DNA of 64,000 nt from FEN-1219 sp963810755 (GTDB lineage: Bacteria > Pseudomonadota > Gammaproteobacteria > Steroidobacterales > Rariloculaceae): positions 1 to 64,000 of the forward strand of contig CAWEOP010000002.1 of NCBI GenBank assembly GCA_963810755.1, in the 5' to 3' direction. The position numbers and the translations under genes were made by a program. Positions 33,310 to 42,993 of the stretch are shown here, one piece after another. The notes under the pieces were generated by a model, which saw nothing but the letters and a program-made list of their open reading frames with translations, was not told where the DNA came from and searched no databases. Each line of letters opens with the position of its first letter. Within the stretch, counting starts at the first letter, position 1.

Positions 33310-35073
33310 CTAGACGATCTGGTACTCGGGTGTGCTCATCACGAGGTGGACGGTCATCCGAAGACCGTCTTCCATGTAGCTCTTCGCGCGGTCGAGGCTC
33401 TCCGTTCCGAGCTCCTTGGTCAGGAACGAGATCAACGCAGCGCGTGTCGCCGTCGCCGCCGGCACTCGGAGCGTCCGCGACGTCAGATAGTCGACCGCTT
33501 CCGCCGTCGTCTTCGCGCCGCCGGCCAGCACCATCTCGCCGAGGTCGAATCGCGCGGCGTTGCGCGGCGTCGGGATCAGCATCCGTGCGGCTTGCTCCCA
33601 GCCGATGTAGCCCGAGATCCGCGTGTTGAACTTCTCGTCGCGCTCCAGCGCTACGCGGTCGAACGTCGACATCTTGGACGGATCGTTGACCGCCGTCGCC
33701 GCGCCGATCTCGTAGCCGTCGCGCAGGCGCTGACCGAGCACGTCGTCCGTGCCCGCGCTGAAGTTCCAATCACGGAAACCCGTCATGTCGGGAATTAGCA
33801 CGTCGCGCGCGACGTTGCCGCGCGCGATCAGCAGACCGGGTGTGATCCACGCCTTGCCGCCGGCCCAGCCCGCGACGGAAGGCGGGTTCAGCAGATGCTG
33901 GCCCATCGAGATCGTCGCCTGATTGAAATCGGGGACGCCGGGCATCGCGTCCACGCCGAGATGCTTCATCATCGCGACCATCTGCTCGACCGGGGACTTG
34001 ATGTGCCCGCCGTAGCTCGCCGGACTGTAGAAGTCCCTCGACATGAAGATCGCGGTCAGCAGCGGCTTCACCTCGTAGTCCGCGTCGCGCAATACGCCGC
34101 CGAGCTTCGCGCGCAACGCCGGCGACAACTCGTCGCGCACGAGGAAGCGATAGATCTTTCCTGCCAGAAACTCCGCCGTGACCGGCTGCTCGAAGATGAT
34201 CTTCAGCACGTCCACACCGTCGAAGTTACCGGTGTGGCCGAGAAAGGTCTTCGCGCCGTCGTCGTGCTTCGCCGCGTCGACCTTGAATGCGAGGTCGTCG
34301 AAGTACCAACCGGTGAACGCTCGGGCGCACTCTCGGACGTCCTTCTCGGTGTAGTTTCCGACGCCCATCGTGAAGAGCTCCATCACCTCGCGCGCGAAGT
34401 TCTCGTTGGGCGCGCCCTTCACGTTGTATTGGGCGTCGAGGAAATAGAGCATCGCCGGGGTCTTCGCCACGTCAATCGTGAGATCCCGGAGGTTGCCGGT
34501 CGCACCTCGCTCGAACAGCTCGATCTGCTGCCGCATCTTGCGGTAATCGCGAACCTTGTTTTCGTGCGTCGCGAAGTGGCCGTGCCAGAGCAGCGCCATC
34601 TTTTGCTCGACCGGGTGAGTGGTCTGCAGCATCCGGTTCGCCCACCAATAGCCGAGGCGGCGCGTCTCGAGCATCGTCGCGCGCAGCCAGTAGAAGAAGC
34701 GGTCGGACACCGGCTGTCCGGGGCGATTGCCCTCGGGTTTGGTCGCGACGCCCATCGAGACTCCGTCCTTCTCGGCGCGATCGGTCGCCTCGGGTCGGCT
34801 GTCCGGGAATCCGTCGAGCGACGGGTCCCATAGTCCCGACTCGACGAACGGCAGCATCTTCGGGTTCGAGATGCGTTCGTAGCGCACGAGCGACTCCACG
34901 GCATGCTCGAGTCCCGCGTCGGCGAGCTTTTGGATTTCTTCCGGAGAGCCGCCGAATCCCGCGTGCGCCAGTAGGTGCGCCGCGCGGTCGAAGCTCCATT
35001 CGGATTTCGGCAGGGGCGAGAGGTCGTCTTGCCAGGTCGCAGGCCCCGGGGACCATTGCGTGCGCGCACTCAT
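33310..35073 (-). CDS. DUF1800 domain protein
   Basis: 587 residues; two ATG in a row at 35076 and 35073, the second with better spacing to AGGAG. 'RAAHLLAHAGFGGSPEEIQ' is the DUF1800 start, with 'QKMALLWHGHFAT', 'VKGAPNENFAREVMELFTMG' and 'YTEKDVRECARAFTGWYF' following, the family core. The C-terminal part is helical. DUF1800 proteins nearly always pair with DUF1501 proteins, as here (18 bases apart). They are exported or membrane-linked and their role is unknown. Confidence 0.9.
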   Translation of the reverse strand: MSARTQWSPGPATWQDDLSPLPKSEWSFDRAAHLLAHAGFGGSPEEIQKLADAGLEHAVESLVRYERISNPKMLPFVESGLWDPSLDGFPDSRPEATDRAEKDGVSMGVATKPEGNRPGQPVSDRFFYWLRATMLETRRLGYWWANRMLQTTHPVEQKMALLWHGHFATHENKVRDYRKMRQQIELFERGATGNLRDLTIDVAKTPAMLYFLDAQYNVKGAPNENFAREVMELFTMGVGNYTEKDVRECARAFTGWYFDDLAFKVDAAKHDDGAKTFLGHTGNFDGVDVLKIIFEQPVTAEFLAGKIYRFLVRDELSPALRAKLGGVLRDADYEVKPLLTAIFMSRDFYSPASYGGHIKSPVEQMVAMMKHLGVDAMPGVPDFNQATISMGQHLLNPPSVAGWAGGKAWITPGLLIARGNVARDVLIPDMTGFRDWNFSAGTDDVLGQRLRDGYEIGAATAVNDPSKMSTFDRVALERDEKFNTRISGYIGWEQAARMLIPTPRNAARFDLGEMVLAGGAKTTAEAVDYLTSRTLRVPAATATRAALISFLTKELGTESLDRAKSYMEDGLRMTVHLVMSTPEYQIV

Positions 35074-35094
35074 CATCTCTCTCCTGAGCGTTCG

Positions 35095-36345
35095 CTACGC
35101 TTTGATCAAGCCGAGCGTTTCGAACGGCCGGCCCAGCACCTTCGCGGAGTCGGCGCCGAGCCACTCCGCGATCAGCGTCGCGTACACGCGGCGAAAGTCC
35201 GTCGTGCTCGCGAGGTTGTCGCCGAGCACGAGCTCCGAGAGGCTCGGCGGCTTCCCGTACATCCCGCCCTTGACGGCGTTGCCGATCACGAAGTTCACCT
35301 GGGCGGTGCCGTGATCGGTGCCGAGGCTCGTGTTCTCCGGAACGCGCCTGCCGAATTCGCTGTGGACGTACATCACGACATCGTCGGCGCGGCCGAGGCG
35401 CTGCATTTCCTGGAAAAAGCCTTCGATGGCATCCGAGCAGTATTGGAGCTGCCGATCGTGAGGCGCCGCTTGGTTGACGTGCGTGTCGAAGAGGCTGCCG
35501 CGCAGCGGGACGTAATACAGCTTGGTCGGAAAGTCCGCAGCGATGAGGGCCGCCACTTTGTCGAGATCGAGCAGGCGCAGATCTGGGTTGACCTTGCTCC
35601 TGTATTGGCTCCACGCCGCGCGCACGACCTCCGACGCCTGGGCCGCGCTTTTCGTCACCTCGAGCACGTACCTGTGCGCTTCACCGACCGGCGTGTCCTG
35701 CGCGCTCAGTGCTTCGATGACCGCCTGCTCCTGCGCGAACACGCCGCGCTTGAACGTGGTCGGGTCGATGAACACGAGCGGCACGTGATTCTCGCCCTTG
35801 ACCGCGAGCGTCTGGCTGTCGGAGATGTTCACGATCATGTTCGCGCGCGCGCCCGACGGATCGACGTTCGACGCCGTGCGTCCGACCCAACCGTACTCGT
35901 TGCCGCTGTTGGGGGCGCCGGTATGCCAGAACGAGATCGACGTGAAGTGCGAGAACGACGGCTGGTCGTAGCCAACCCCGTGCACGATGGCGACCTTGCC
36001 CTCGTCGTAGAGGTTCTTCATCCCGCGCATCGACTTGTGCCAGCCGAACTGCGCGTCGATTTTCAGAACGTCGGCTTCCTTGATCCCGATCGTGGGCCGA
36101 TGCTTGTAGTACAGCGCGTCGCCATACGGGACGACGGTGTTGAGGCCGTCGTTGCCGCCGAACCACTCGAACACGACCAGTATCTTGCCGGTGGGACTCG
36201 CGGCGACGCTGCGGCTCGCCTGGGCCAATACCGGTGGCACGGCGCCGATGCCGCCGAAGAGGCCGAGTCCCAAACCGCCGGCGCCGAGCCGCAGCATGTC
36301 GCGACGGGAGACGCCGCTGTCGCCCAGTCGATCCTTCGTGGTCAT
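35095..36345 (-). CDS. DUF1501 domain protein, Tat substrate
   Basis: 416 residues. The start 'SRRDMLRLGAGGLGLGLF' is a twin-arginine signal. 'ILVVFEWFGGNDGLNTVVPY' then 'HGVGYDQPSFSHFTSISFWH' and 'VYVHSEFGRRVPENTSLGTD' followed by 'HGTAQVNFVIG' are the DUF1501 core, with a sulfatase/phosphatase-like fold. Folded cofactors or metals before export are implied by the Tat signal. First gene of the DUF1501-DUF1800 pair; divergent from the flavoprotein gene. Confidence 0.92.
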   Translation of the reverse strand: MTTKDRLGDSGVSRRDMLRLGAGGLGLGLFGGIGAVPPVLAQASRSVAASPTGKILVVFEWFGGNDGLNTVVPYGDALYYKHRPTIGIKEADVLKIDAQFGWHKSMRGMKNLYDEGKVAIVHGVGYDQPSFSHFTSISFWHTGAPNSGNEYGWVGRTASNVDPSGARANMIVNISDSQTLAVKGENHVPLVFIDPTTFKRGVFAQEQAVIEALSAQDTPVGEAHRYVLEVTKSAAQASEVVRAAWSQYRSKVNPDLRLLDLDKVAALIAADFPTKLYYVPLRGSLFDTHVNQAAPHDRQLQYCSDAIEGFFQEMQRLGRADDVVMYVHSEFGRRVPENTSLGTDHGTAQVNFVIGNAVKGGMYGKPPSLSELVLGDNLASTTDFRRVYATLIAEWLGADSAKVLGRPFETLGLIKA

Positions 36346-36506
36346 GCCGATCCACCCCCGAGGTGAGCCCCGTGTTCAGTATGCATCGCCTTGGCCGAGC
36401 CAGGGAGGGGGTGAGTCCGGCCTTCGTGCCGCTAGCCGAGTCTCGATTTGAGCGGCGCTGGTAGACTCTGCCCGCTGGGTCGGTCAATGCAATCCGGGGG
36501 GATGAC

Positions 36507-38582
36507 ATGAAAAGAACGACAGACGAGCGCGCGGACGATCCGTTGCCGAATGAGACCGGCCTTACGCGGCGAGACTTCGTCGCAGCCAGTGCGGCGGGGC
36601 TGGGCGCCGCGGCGCTACTGGATCCCATCGGCGCGGAAGCGCAAGGCTCCGCAGGTCGCGGCGGCGAGACGCGCTGGGACCACGAGTACGATGTCGTGAT
36701 CGTTGGCGCGGGGTGTGCGGGGCTCACGGCGGCGATTCGCGCGCGCGATCTCGGCGCCAGCGTGCTCGTCGTCGAACAGGCCTTCGACGTCGGCGGCAGA
36801 ATGTTGCACAGCGGCTCGTTCGTTTCGCTGGGTGCCGACGACCCCGTGCAGCGCCGCGACCGGCTGCGCCAGCGCGACGCCGAAGGGCGCCTGCAAGTCG
36901 ATCCGATCGAAGATCCCGCAGAGCTGGACGACAGTGTCGAGCTCCTGTTCACGGATCTCACCGACTGGTCGATCGTCGACCGCCACGGCTACAGCCCGTA
37001 CCGCTACAACGAACGCCCGCTCGTTCGCGCCTGGGCAGAGAACTGCCCGGCCACGCGGCAGTTCTTGATGGACAACCACGTGCGCTTCGCACGGATCAAC
37101 GGCACGCACTCGGCCGGCGGCATGTCGCGCGCGCGCGGCGCCGTGTGCTTCCTCATGCGCGGCGACAAGACCGACATGAAGGCCGGCACGATCACGGCAG
37201 AGGATGCGGGCCGCGCCGACCCAGAGCGCTCGAGCGCGTTCGCGCCGGTGCAGATGGACGACGCGACGCGTGTCGTGGGCCCAGGGGCGTTCAGCAACGG
37301 CACTGCGCTCGCGCGGCCGCTCGAGTTCTCGGCGCGCGAGAAGGGCGTGCGCTTCATGCTGAATCGCGCCTTCGACGAGCTCGTCCGCGAGCCTTCCGCG
37401 GGCCGGATTGTCGGTATCAAAGCGAGCTACTCACCGCGGCGCCATCCGGAGACGGGCGAGCTGATGCAGAGCTATTGGAGCAATGGCAACCTCGACGAGC
37501 GGCGCGAGATCGTGCACATCCGCGCACGACGCGGCGTGGTTCTCGCGTGCGGCGGTCACGCCGGTAACCCGCAAGTCCGCAGCATGTTCCACCCGGGCCT
37601 ACGCGAACCGATGTTCCCGACGAGCGCGATCGCGACTCTCGGGCCGCGGGTGCAAGACGCAAGCGCGCTGAAGGCGGGGCTCAAGGTCGGTGCGAACCTG
37701 GCGGGGATGCAGCAGAACCTGATTCTCTCGCTGACGTATCACGTCTCTACGCGCCTCGGCACACGCGACGCCTACATACCGATGATGCCGGGTCATCCCG
37801 CCTTCGGTTTTCGGGGTTCGTGCGGGATCAGCGTCGGCGCCGCGGGCTTCGAAGAGTTCATCGCAGTGAATCAAGTCGGCAAACGGTTCTTCAGCGAACC
37901 GCGCCTCATCGCGCGAACGGGAGACAACCGCTATCCCGGCGCGGGCATCACGCCGCACCGCGGGCTCGAGCACAAGCCGAAGGACTGGCGCAATTGCAGC
38001 CACGAATGGCTCAGGACCACCTACGATTACGACCACGGCATCGAGGCGGCGCTCGCGGTCAATGAAGGCTCAACGGCGCCGAACTACTACTCGGGCCCGA
38101 TCTGGGCCATCTTCGATCAGGACACCGTCGACCGCACGGGTTGGAAGCTGCGCTATCCCTACGTCGCGGACAACGGCTACTTCTTCAAAGCCGACACGCT
38201 CGAGGAGCTAGCCGCCAAGATCGAAAAGGGCAACGAGTTTCAGCGCGTACCGCTCGCGCACTTAAGCAAGACCGTGGCTACGTGGAACTCGTACGTCGAC
38301 GCGGGCAAGGACCCGGACTTCGAGCGCGAGAAGGATGGGGCGATCCACCGCATCGCGACCGGGCCCTTCTACGCGCTCTCGATCATGATCGTCTGGCACG
38401 ATTCCTATGGCGGTCTGCGCGTGGACGGTCGTCAACGCGTCATCGACATGCAAGGCGAGGCTATCCCGGGGCTGTTCGCCGGCGGCGAGGCGGCAGGCGG
38501 CTTCGACAAGCACGGACTCGGCAAGGGCACGGTTCAGGGCTTCATCGCGGGCACGAACGTGGCGGCGGAGACCAAGTCCTAA
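36507..38582 (+). CDS. Tat-exported FAD-binding dehydrogenase (fumarate reductase flavoprotein family)
   Basis: 691 residues. Tat signal 'LTRRDFVAASAAGLGAAALL'. FAD site 'VVIVGAGCAGLTAAIRARDL' (about 65-85), then a long family-specific region, 'LACGGHAGNPQVRSMF', and the C-terminal 'GGLRVDGRQRVIDMQGE' with 'IPGLFAGGEAAGGFDKHG'. This order is that of fumarate reductase and 3-ketosteroid dehydrogenase type flavoproteins; substrate not readable. Export with FAD by Tat is known for such proteins. The electron partner is not nearby. Confidence 0.88.
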   Translation: MKRTTDERADDPLPNETGLTRRDFVAASAAGLGAAALLDPIGAEAQGSAGRGGETRWDHEYDVVIVGAGCAGLTAAIRARDLGASVLVVEQAFDVGGRMLHSGSFVSLGADDPVQRRDRLRQRDAEGRLQVDPIEDPAELDDSVELLFTDLTDWSIVDRHGYSPYRYNERPLVRAWAENCPATRQFLMDNHVRFARINGTHSAGGMSRARGAVCFLMRGDKTDMKAGTITAEDAGRADPERSSAFAPVQMDDATRVVGPGAFSNGTALARPLEFSAREKGVRFMLNRAFDELVREPSAGRIVGIKASYSPRRHPETGELMQSYWSNGNLDERREIVHIRARRGVVLACGGHAGNPQVRSMFHPGLREPMFPTSAIATLGPRVQDASALKAGLKVGANLAGMQQNLILSLTYHVSTRLGTRDAYIPMMPGHPAFGFRGSCGISVGAAGFEEFIAVNQVGKRFFSEPRLIARTGDNRYPGAGITPHRGLEHKPKDWRNCSHEWLRTTYDYDHGIEAALAVNEGSTAPNYYSGPIWAIFDQDTVDRTGWKLRYPYVADNGYFFKADTLEELAAKIEKGNEFQRVPLAHLSKTVATWNSYVDAGKDPDFEREKDGAIHRIATGPFYALSIMIVWHDSYGGLRVDGRQRVIDMQGEAIPGLFAGGEAAGGFDKHGLGKGTVQGFIAGTNVAAETKS

Positions 38583-38757
38583 GCGCGACAGCCGCGGTGC
38601 GGGTGCGCGCGGCGGCCGTCAAACGCGACGGCAAAATAACCGCTCGGCGCGCAGCGGCGAACGTGCGTGCGAGGGGCGAGCTTGCGTACGGGTACGAGCC
38701 CGCGACCCGGTCTCGATCAACCGGGTTTCGATTCGCGGACGTCGGCCGCGAAGCCGA

Positions 38758-39069
38758 TCAGTTCACTAGGGCTTTCAGGCTCTTCAGCGGAAGCACGCGA
38801 ACCTTCTTGGATGCCGGCTTCGCCTTGAAGGTCATCGGTAGCTTGGTGAAGGGGTTGACGCCTTCACGCTCCTTGGTCGCGGGTTTCTTGATGACTTTCA
38901 TCTTGAGCAGGCCCGGCATCGTGAAGACCCCGGGACCACGGAGGCTCTTCCTGATAACGCCGTTCAGCGAGTCGAACACCGCCGCGACTTGCTTGCGGGA
39001 CAGGTCGGTATCCTTGCAGATCTGAGCCAAGATCGCCGACTTCGTCGGTGCGCCACCTTTCGTTGCCAC
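38758..39069 (-). CDS. HU/IHF-like DNA-binding protein
   Basis: 103 residues from a GTG at 39069 with AAGGAG eight bases upstream. 'TKSAILAQICKDTDLSRKQV' is the helical start, 'VFTMPGLLKMKVIKKPATK' the beta arm base, and 'EREGVNPFTKLPMTFKAKPA' replaces the usual GRNPxTGExIxIPA arm and saddle. Fold and length agree with HU-family nucleoid proteins of a diverged branch with a longer basic start. Single gene. Confidence 0.85.
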   Translation of the reverse strand: MATKGGAPTKSAILAQICKDTDLSRKQVAAVFDSLNGVIRKSLRGPGVFTMPGLLKMKVIKKPATKEREGVNPFTKLPMTFKAKPASKKVRVLPLKSLKALVN

Positions 39070-39236
39070 TAGTCAAACTCCTTATTCGATAACAAATCCG
39101 CGGAGGCATTCTCCGCGAAACGATTCGGCGCGAAACCTATCACAGCTTCGTCGCCAATGAAAAACTTTTTTGCGGACGTGCCCAGTCAGTCGCCCGAGAC
39201 GCTCCCTCCGCGGACCTGGTTTTTCCGGCTTTTCCG

Positions 39237-42200
39237 TCATACCGGCACCGTCACGTGCTTCCCGCCAAAGACCGCCTGCCAGCTTTCGATCTCGCTCACG
39301 ACCACGTCGTCGGTCGCGTGGACGAGGTCCGCGACCCGGCCGTAGTCGAGCGCGCTGTCAGGCGCGTCGAGCAGTTGAGCGATGCGCGTATGGATGGCCT
39401 CGAGCTTTTCGGAAGTCACTCTCGAGATGGCGGAAAAGCGCTCGAAATCACCGAAGTAGCGGATGCTCGCGAACGCGCCGCCGAACGTGGGCAGCAACAC
39501 TCCGAGGAACGTGAAGAAGTACGACAGCTCCTCCGCGACGGTCTTCGGCCACAGATGAAGGACGCCGCCGGCTTTCAAGACGACATAGCCCGCCACCGAG
39601 ACGACTGCGAGCGCGAACATGATCGTGGACAGCCTGTCGAGGTTGTGGTGCGCCGCCGCGAGACGCCTGGCTTTCACGATGTGATAGTCGCGCTGCCGGA
39701 TGACGTGATCGTGCAGGAGCTTGTCGGCGGCGTTGCGCAAATAGGCTTGCCTGACCGTCAAGCGGGGCAGGCCGAGGTCGCGCAACACATGGCGGCTATA
39801 CCACTCGGGCCAAGACGTCTCGGTGCCGAGCGGCCAGCGTCCGGGCGCGCGCGCGACGCCGAGCAACAACAGGATCGGCGCGTGGCGCAGGTATTCCGCG
39901 ACGCGGCGGGTCTCGAACCACCGCCCGTGCCAGCGGCGCTTCTGGCCGGTCAGAGTGATGGCGAGGATGGCGGCGAGCATGGCGAGCTCGAACGATGCGA
40001 ATAGCCACTTCTCGTTCGAGCTTGCGAACGGCAGATACGCGATACCGCCGATGATCGCGAGCGGCGCGAGCAGGAAGTTCGCGATCATGCCGCCGCGATA
40101 GATGTCCGAGAGCTTGGCCGATACGCCGTCGGCCCACGCGAAGCGGCGCAGGATCGAGTTCTCGATCCTCTCCACGTACGCCGCTTCCTGACCCGGCAAC
40201 GCGCGTGCGTTGCCCACCAGTTCCGCGGCGCTTCCGGATGCGATCGCGTCAGGGGTTTCATAGGTTTGGCGCAGATTCCTGAACCGCGCGCGAAAAGAGT
40301 CGGCCCCGAACAAGGCCTCGATTCGCCGATACCAGTGCCAGAAAGGATTGCTGCTTACGGGTAACGTTTCCCGCGCGAGCGTATCGGGACCGGCGGAGGA
40401 GCCGTGCCTACGGCGGGTGCTGCGAGCCGCGGCCGGTCGCAGGGCCCTGCGCACGAGGGCTTGTAGCTCGGCGATTCGTGCGGTGTCTCCGGCGGATCCC
40501 TTGTGCAGGCCGGCGAGGGCCTCGGGTCCGGAAAGAATGCGCCAGCGTTCTGGTGCGTTGGCGTCGATCCAGACGACGGGCGCTCCCGTTTCGAGCGCGA
40601 CCTGGATCGTGTGGCCGGTGCCGCCGACCAAAGCGCGCGTTGCGCCGTCCCAGATCGCGATCAGGAAGTCGGACTGCTCGATCATGACGCGGCCGGCGAG
40701 CGCGACGCGCAGGGAAGACTCGGCCGCGAAAGTCGCCGTTTTGCGAGCGTCGTTTGGAGACTTGAGGCTCGCGAGAAACAAGCCGGCGATGGATTCGTCG
40801 CGATCGGCAAGCTCGAACAACCGCGCGCGTGCGGCAAGCTCGCGGATACGCACCGCTCGATCACGCACCTCGGCACTGCACGCATCGAAGGCAGCGCCGG
40901 AGCCGGCGAGCAGGGCGCTCGCGTCGCTTGCGGTTGTCGGATGCGCGTTGATGGCGACATTGAGCGCGAGCCCGAAGGGCAGGGGCGCGACCAGCTCCCA
41001 GCCGCGTGCGAGCGCGCTCGTAGCAGCGAGCTGATCGGCGCCGTCGGCGAGCAGGCAATGCAGGCGCGTCGGTGCGATGGTGCCGCTGCCCGGAGAGGGA
41101 GGTTCGTCGGTAACGGCTGCGCCGATCAGTTCGAATATCTGCGCGAGCACCGTTTCGATTTGACCTCTGTGGGCCGCGTACGTCGGGTTGCTCTCGCGAT
41201 GGCCCGTGACGCCTAGGCAGAGGCGCACGCGCGGCGGCGGCGGTGCGCCGGCGGCGTCTCGTATGTGCGCCGTCATCGGCGGCGCTCGACCTGCGGCCGG
41301 CTCCGCGTCGGCCCAGAGAGCGCGAAAGTGGCGTAGCATCTCCTCGGCGATCGGAGCGTTCACGAAGTGCCTCTCTAAGTTCATCTCCCAATTTGCCAGC
41401 GTTCCGCCCCGTTGATGGGTGCGCACGAACAGGCTGCGGGCTTCCGCTTGGCGGCCATCCCTCCAGCAGATGACCGCTTTCAATCCGAGTGCTAGCGGAA
41501 AGCCGGGATACAAAGCGAGAGCCCGGTCACAGGCTGCGAGCGCTTCGCTCCACCTGCCGGCGAGGATATGCGCGTTCGTCTGATATGAGAGATTCAAGAA
41601 GTTCGACTGCGCCCCGGGTGAAGCCTTGAGGTCGGCTTCGAAATGCGCGAGCGCGTCGTCGGCTCGATCGAGGTAAAGACATGCAACGCCGCAACTGAAG
41701 TGCACAACGGCAGCGCCGGGATTCAGGCGCACGGCCCGCTCACCGCAGCGCAAACCTTCATTGGGGTAGCCGATGCAGGACAGCGCGAGAGACACGTTTG
41801 CGAGCACGAACGCGCTGTTGGGCTCTAGAGCGACCGCTCGGTCGGCATGCCCGCGTATGCGACGGACTTCGGCTTCGTCGTCCGGCGTGACGACGAAATA
41901 TAGGAACCCTGCTGTCATGGCAAGCACTGCTTGCGCGAGCCCATAGTCTGGGGCGATGGCGACCGCCCTGCGTGCCTCCTCGGCAGCGACGGCCAAGTTC
42001 GCCAGATTCATCATGCGGTGCGCGGCGATGGCCCGCATCACACATTCCCACGCGGTCAGATCGCCAGGTTTCCTGAGCGCGCTTTCCATCTCGATGCGAA
42101 AGACTTGCGTATCGAGGTGCGCTGCGACTTCGAGCACGAGCTGTTCCTGCAAGGCTGCGAGCTCGGTGAGCGGCCGATCGAAACGCTGCGTCCACAGAAT

Positions 42201-42965
42201 CGCACCACTGGCCGCCTCGACAAGCTGCGCCGTCACGCGCAGATTCGTGCCTGCACGCCGCACGTTGCCTTCGAGGAAGTAGCGCACACCCAGCTGCCGG
42301 GCGATTGCGGGCAAGTCCGTGAGAGCGTCTTTGCGAAATGCGGCGGTCGCAGAGCTGGCGAGCACGCGGACGTACACGCCCTGCGATAGCGCGTCGATCA
42401 CGTCTTCCACCATGCCCATCGAGAAGACGTCGTCTTCAGGCAGCCCGGAGCGATTGGCGAACGGCAACACCGCGATCGACGGCGCGTCGCCGCGCGCTCC
42501 GGGCTTGTCCGGCGGGACCGAAGGCGTCTTGGCGTCCTGCGCGGGAACTTGCGAAGGCGCTCGGTCCTTCGCGATGAATCGTTCCACGTCAGCGAGAAAC
42601 GCGAGCCAGGCTCGGTCGCTCGGAGCGCCTTGCCAGTGAGCGAGCTCCGCCGTCTGCGTGAGCTCGAACATGATGGGCCTGTCGCAAGGCTCGATCATCG
42701 CCGGGACGAGCGTCTTGTTGCGATCGGCCAGCGTCGCTTCGGCTCGCACCCAACGCGAGACGACCGATTTCTTCGACCACAGCACGACGACGGCTTTCGC
42801 TTCGCGCAGCGCTTTCTCGGTGACCTCGTCGTACGCCTCGCCCGAGCGCAGCGTCGCGTCCCACCAGACCTCGAACCCCTGTGCCTCGAACGCTTCCGCG
42901 AAACGGCGAGCCGTGGCCTGGTCTTCGCGGTTGTAGGATAGAAAGATGTCGGGCGGCGCGCTCAT
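39237..42965 (-). CDS. TIR - TolB/FlgO-like - TPR - SLOG - SLATT-like membrane protein
   Basis: 1242 residues, intact. TIR domain 1-135: 'DIFLSYNREDQATARRFAEA', 'FEVWWD', and 'SVVSRWVRAEATLA' with the Glu expected for NAD-cleaving TIRs. Residues 163-290: TolB/FlgO-like domain ('SIAVLPFANRSG', 'VRYFLEGNVRRAG'). About 305-550: TPR repeats. About 580-802: SLOG-type nucleotide-binding fold ('LCLGVTGHRE', 'LLADGADQLAATSA', 'DFLIAIWDGATRALVGGTGH'). C-terminal 870-1242: four membrane helices (about 957-980, 985-1004, 1112-1132, 1147-1169) in the arrangement of SLATT effectors. Two known effector classes and a nucleotide sensor in one chain point to a conflict or immunity protein. Third gene of a tandem of TIR genes, 28 bases after the second. 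Confidence 0.85.
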   Translation of the reverse strand: MSAPPDIFLSYNREDQATARRFAEAFEAQGFEVWWDATLRSGEAYDEVTEKALREAKAVVVLWSKKSVVSRWVRAEATLADRNKTLVPAMIEPCDRPIMFELTQTAELAHWQGAPSDRAWLAFLADVERFIAKDRAPSQVPAQDAKTPSVPPDKPGARGDAPSIAVLPFANRSGLPEDDVFSMGMVEDVIDALSQGVYVRVLASSATAAFRKDALTDLPAIARQLGVRYFLEGNVRRAGTNLRVTAQLVEAASGAILWTQRFDRPLTELAALQEQLVLEVAAHLDTQVFRIEMESALRKPGDLTAWECVMRAIAAHRMMNLANLAVAAEEARRAVAIAPDYGLAQAVLAMTAGFLYFVVTPDDEAEVRRIRGHADRAVALEPNSAFVLANVSLALSCIGYPNEGLRCGERAVRLNPGAAVVHFSCGVACLYLDRADDALAHFEADLKASPGAQSNFLNLSYQTNAHILAGRWSEALAACDRALALYPGFPLALGLKAVICWRDGRQAEARSLFVRTHQRGGTLANWEMNLERHFVNAPIAEEMLRHFRALWADAEPAAGRAPPMTAHIRDAAGAPPPPRVRLCLGVTGHRESNPTYAAHRGQIETVLAQIFELIGAAVTDEPPSPGSGTIAPTRLHCLLADGADQLAATSALARGWELVAPLPFGLALNVAINAHPTTASDASALLAGSGAAFDACSAEVRDRAVRIRELAARARLFELADRDESIAGLFLASLKSPNDARKTATFAAESSLRVALAGRVMIEQSDFLIAIWDGATRALVGGTGHTIQVALETGAPVVWIDANAPERWRILSGPEALAGLHKGSAGDTARIAELQALVRRALRPAAARSTRRRHGSSAGPDTLARETLPVSSNPFWHWYRRIEALFGADSFRARFRNLRQTYETPDAIASGSAAELVGNARALPGQEAAYVERIENSILRRFAWADGVSAKLSDIYRGGMIANFLLAPLAIIGGIAYLPFASSNEKWLFASFELAMLAAILAITLTGQKRRWHGRWFETRRVAEYLRHAPILLLLGVARAPGRWPLGTETSWPEWYSRHVLRDLGLPRLTVRQAYLRNAADKLLHDHVIRQRDYHIVKARRLAAAHHNLDRLSTIMFALAVVSVAGYVVLKAGGVLHLWPKTVAEELSYFFTFLGVLLPTFGGAFASIRYFGDFERFSAISRVTSEKLEAIHTRIAQLLDAPDSALDYGRVADLVHATDDVVVSEIESWQAVFGGKHVTVPV

Positions 42966-42993
42966 CTGGAGACTCTGCGGAAAACGTCGCTGC

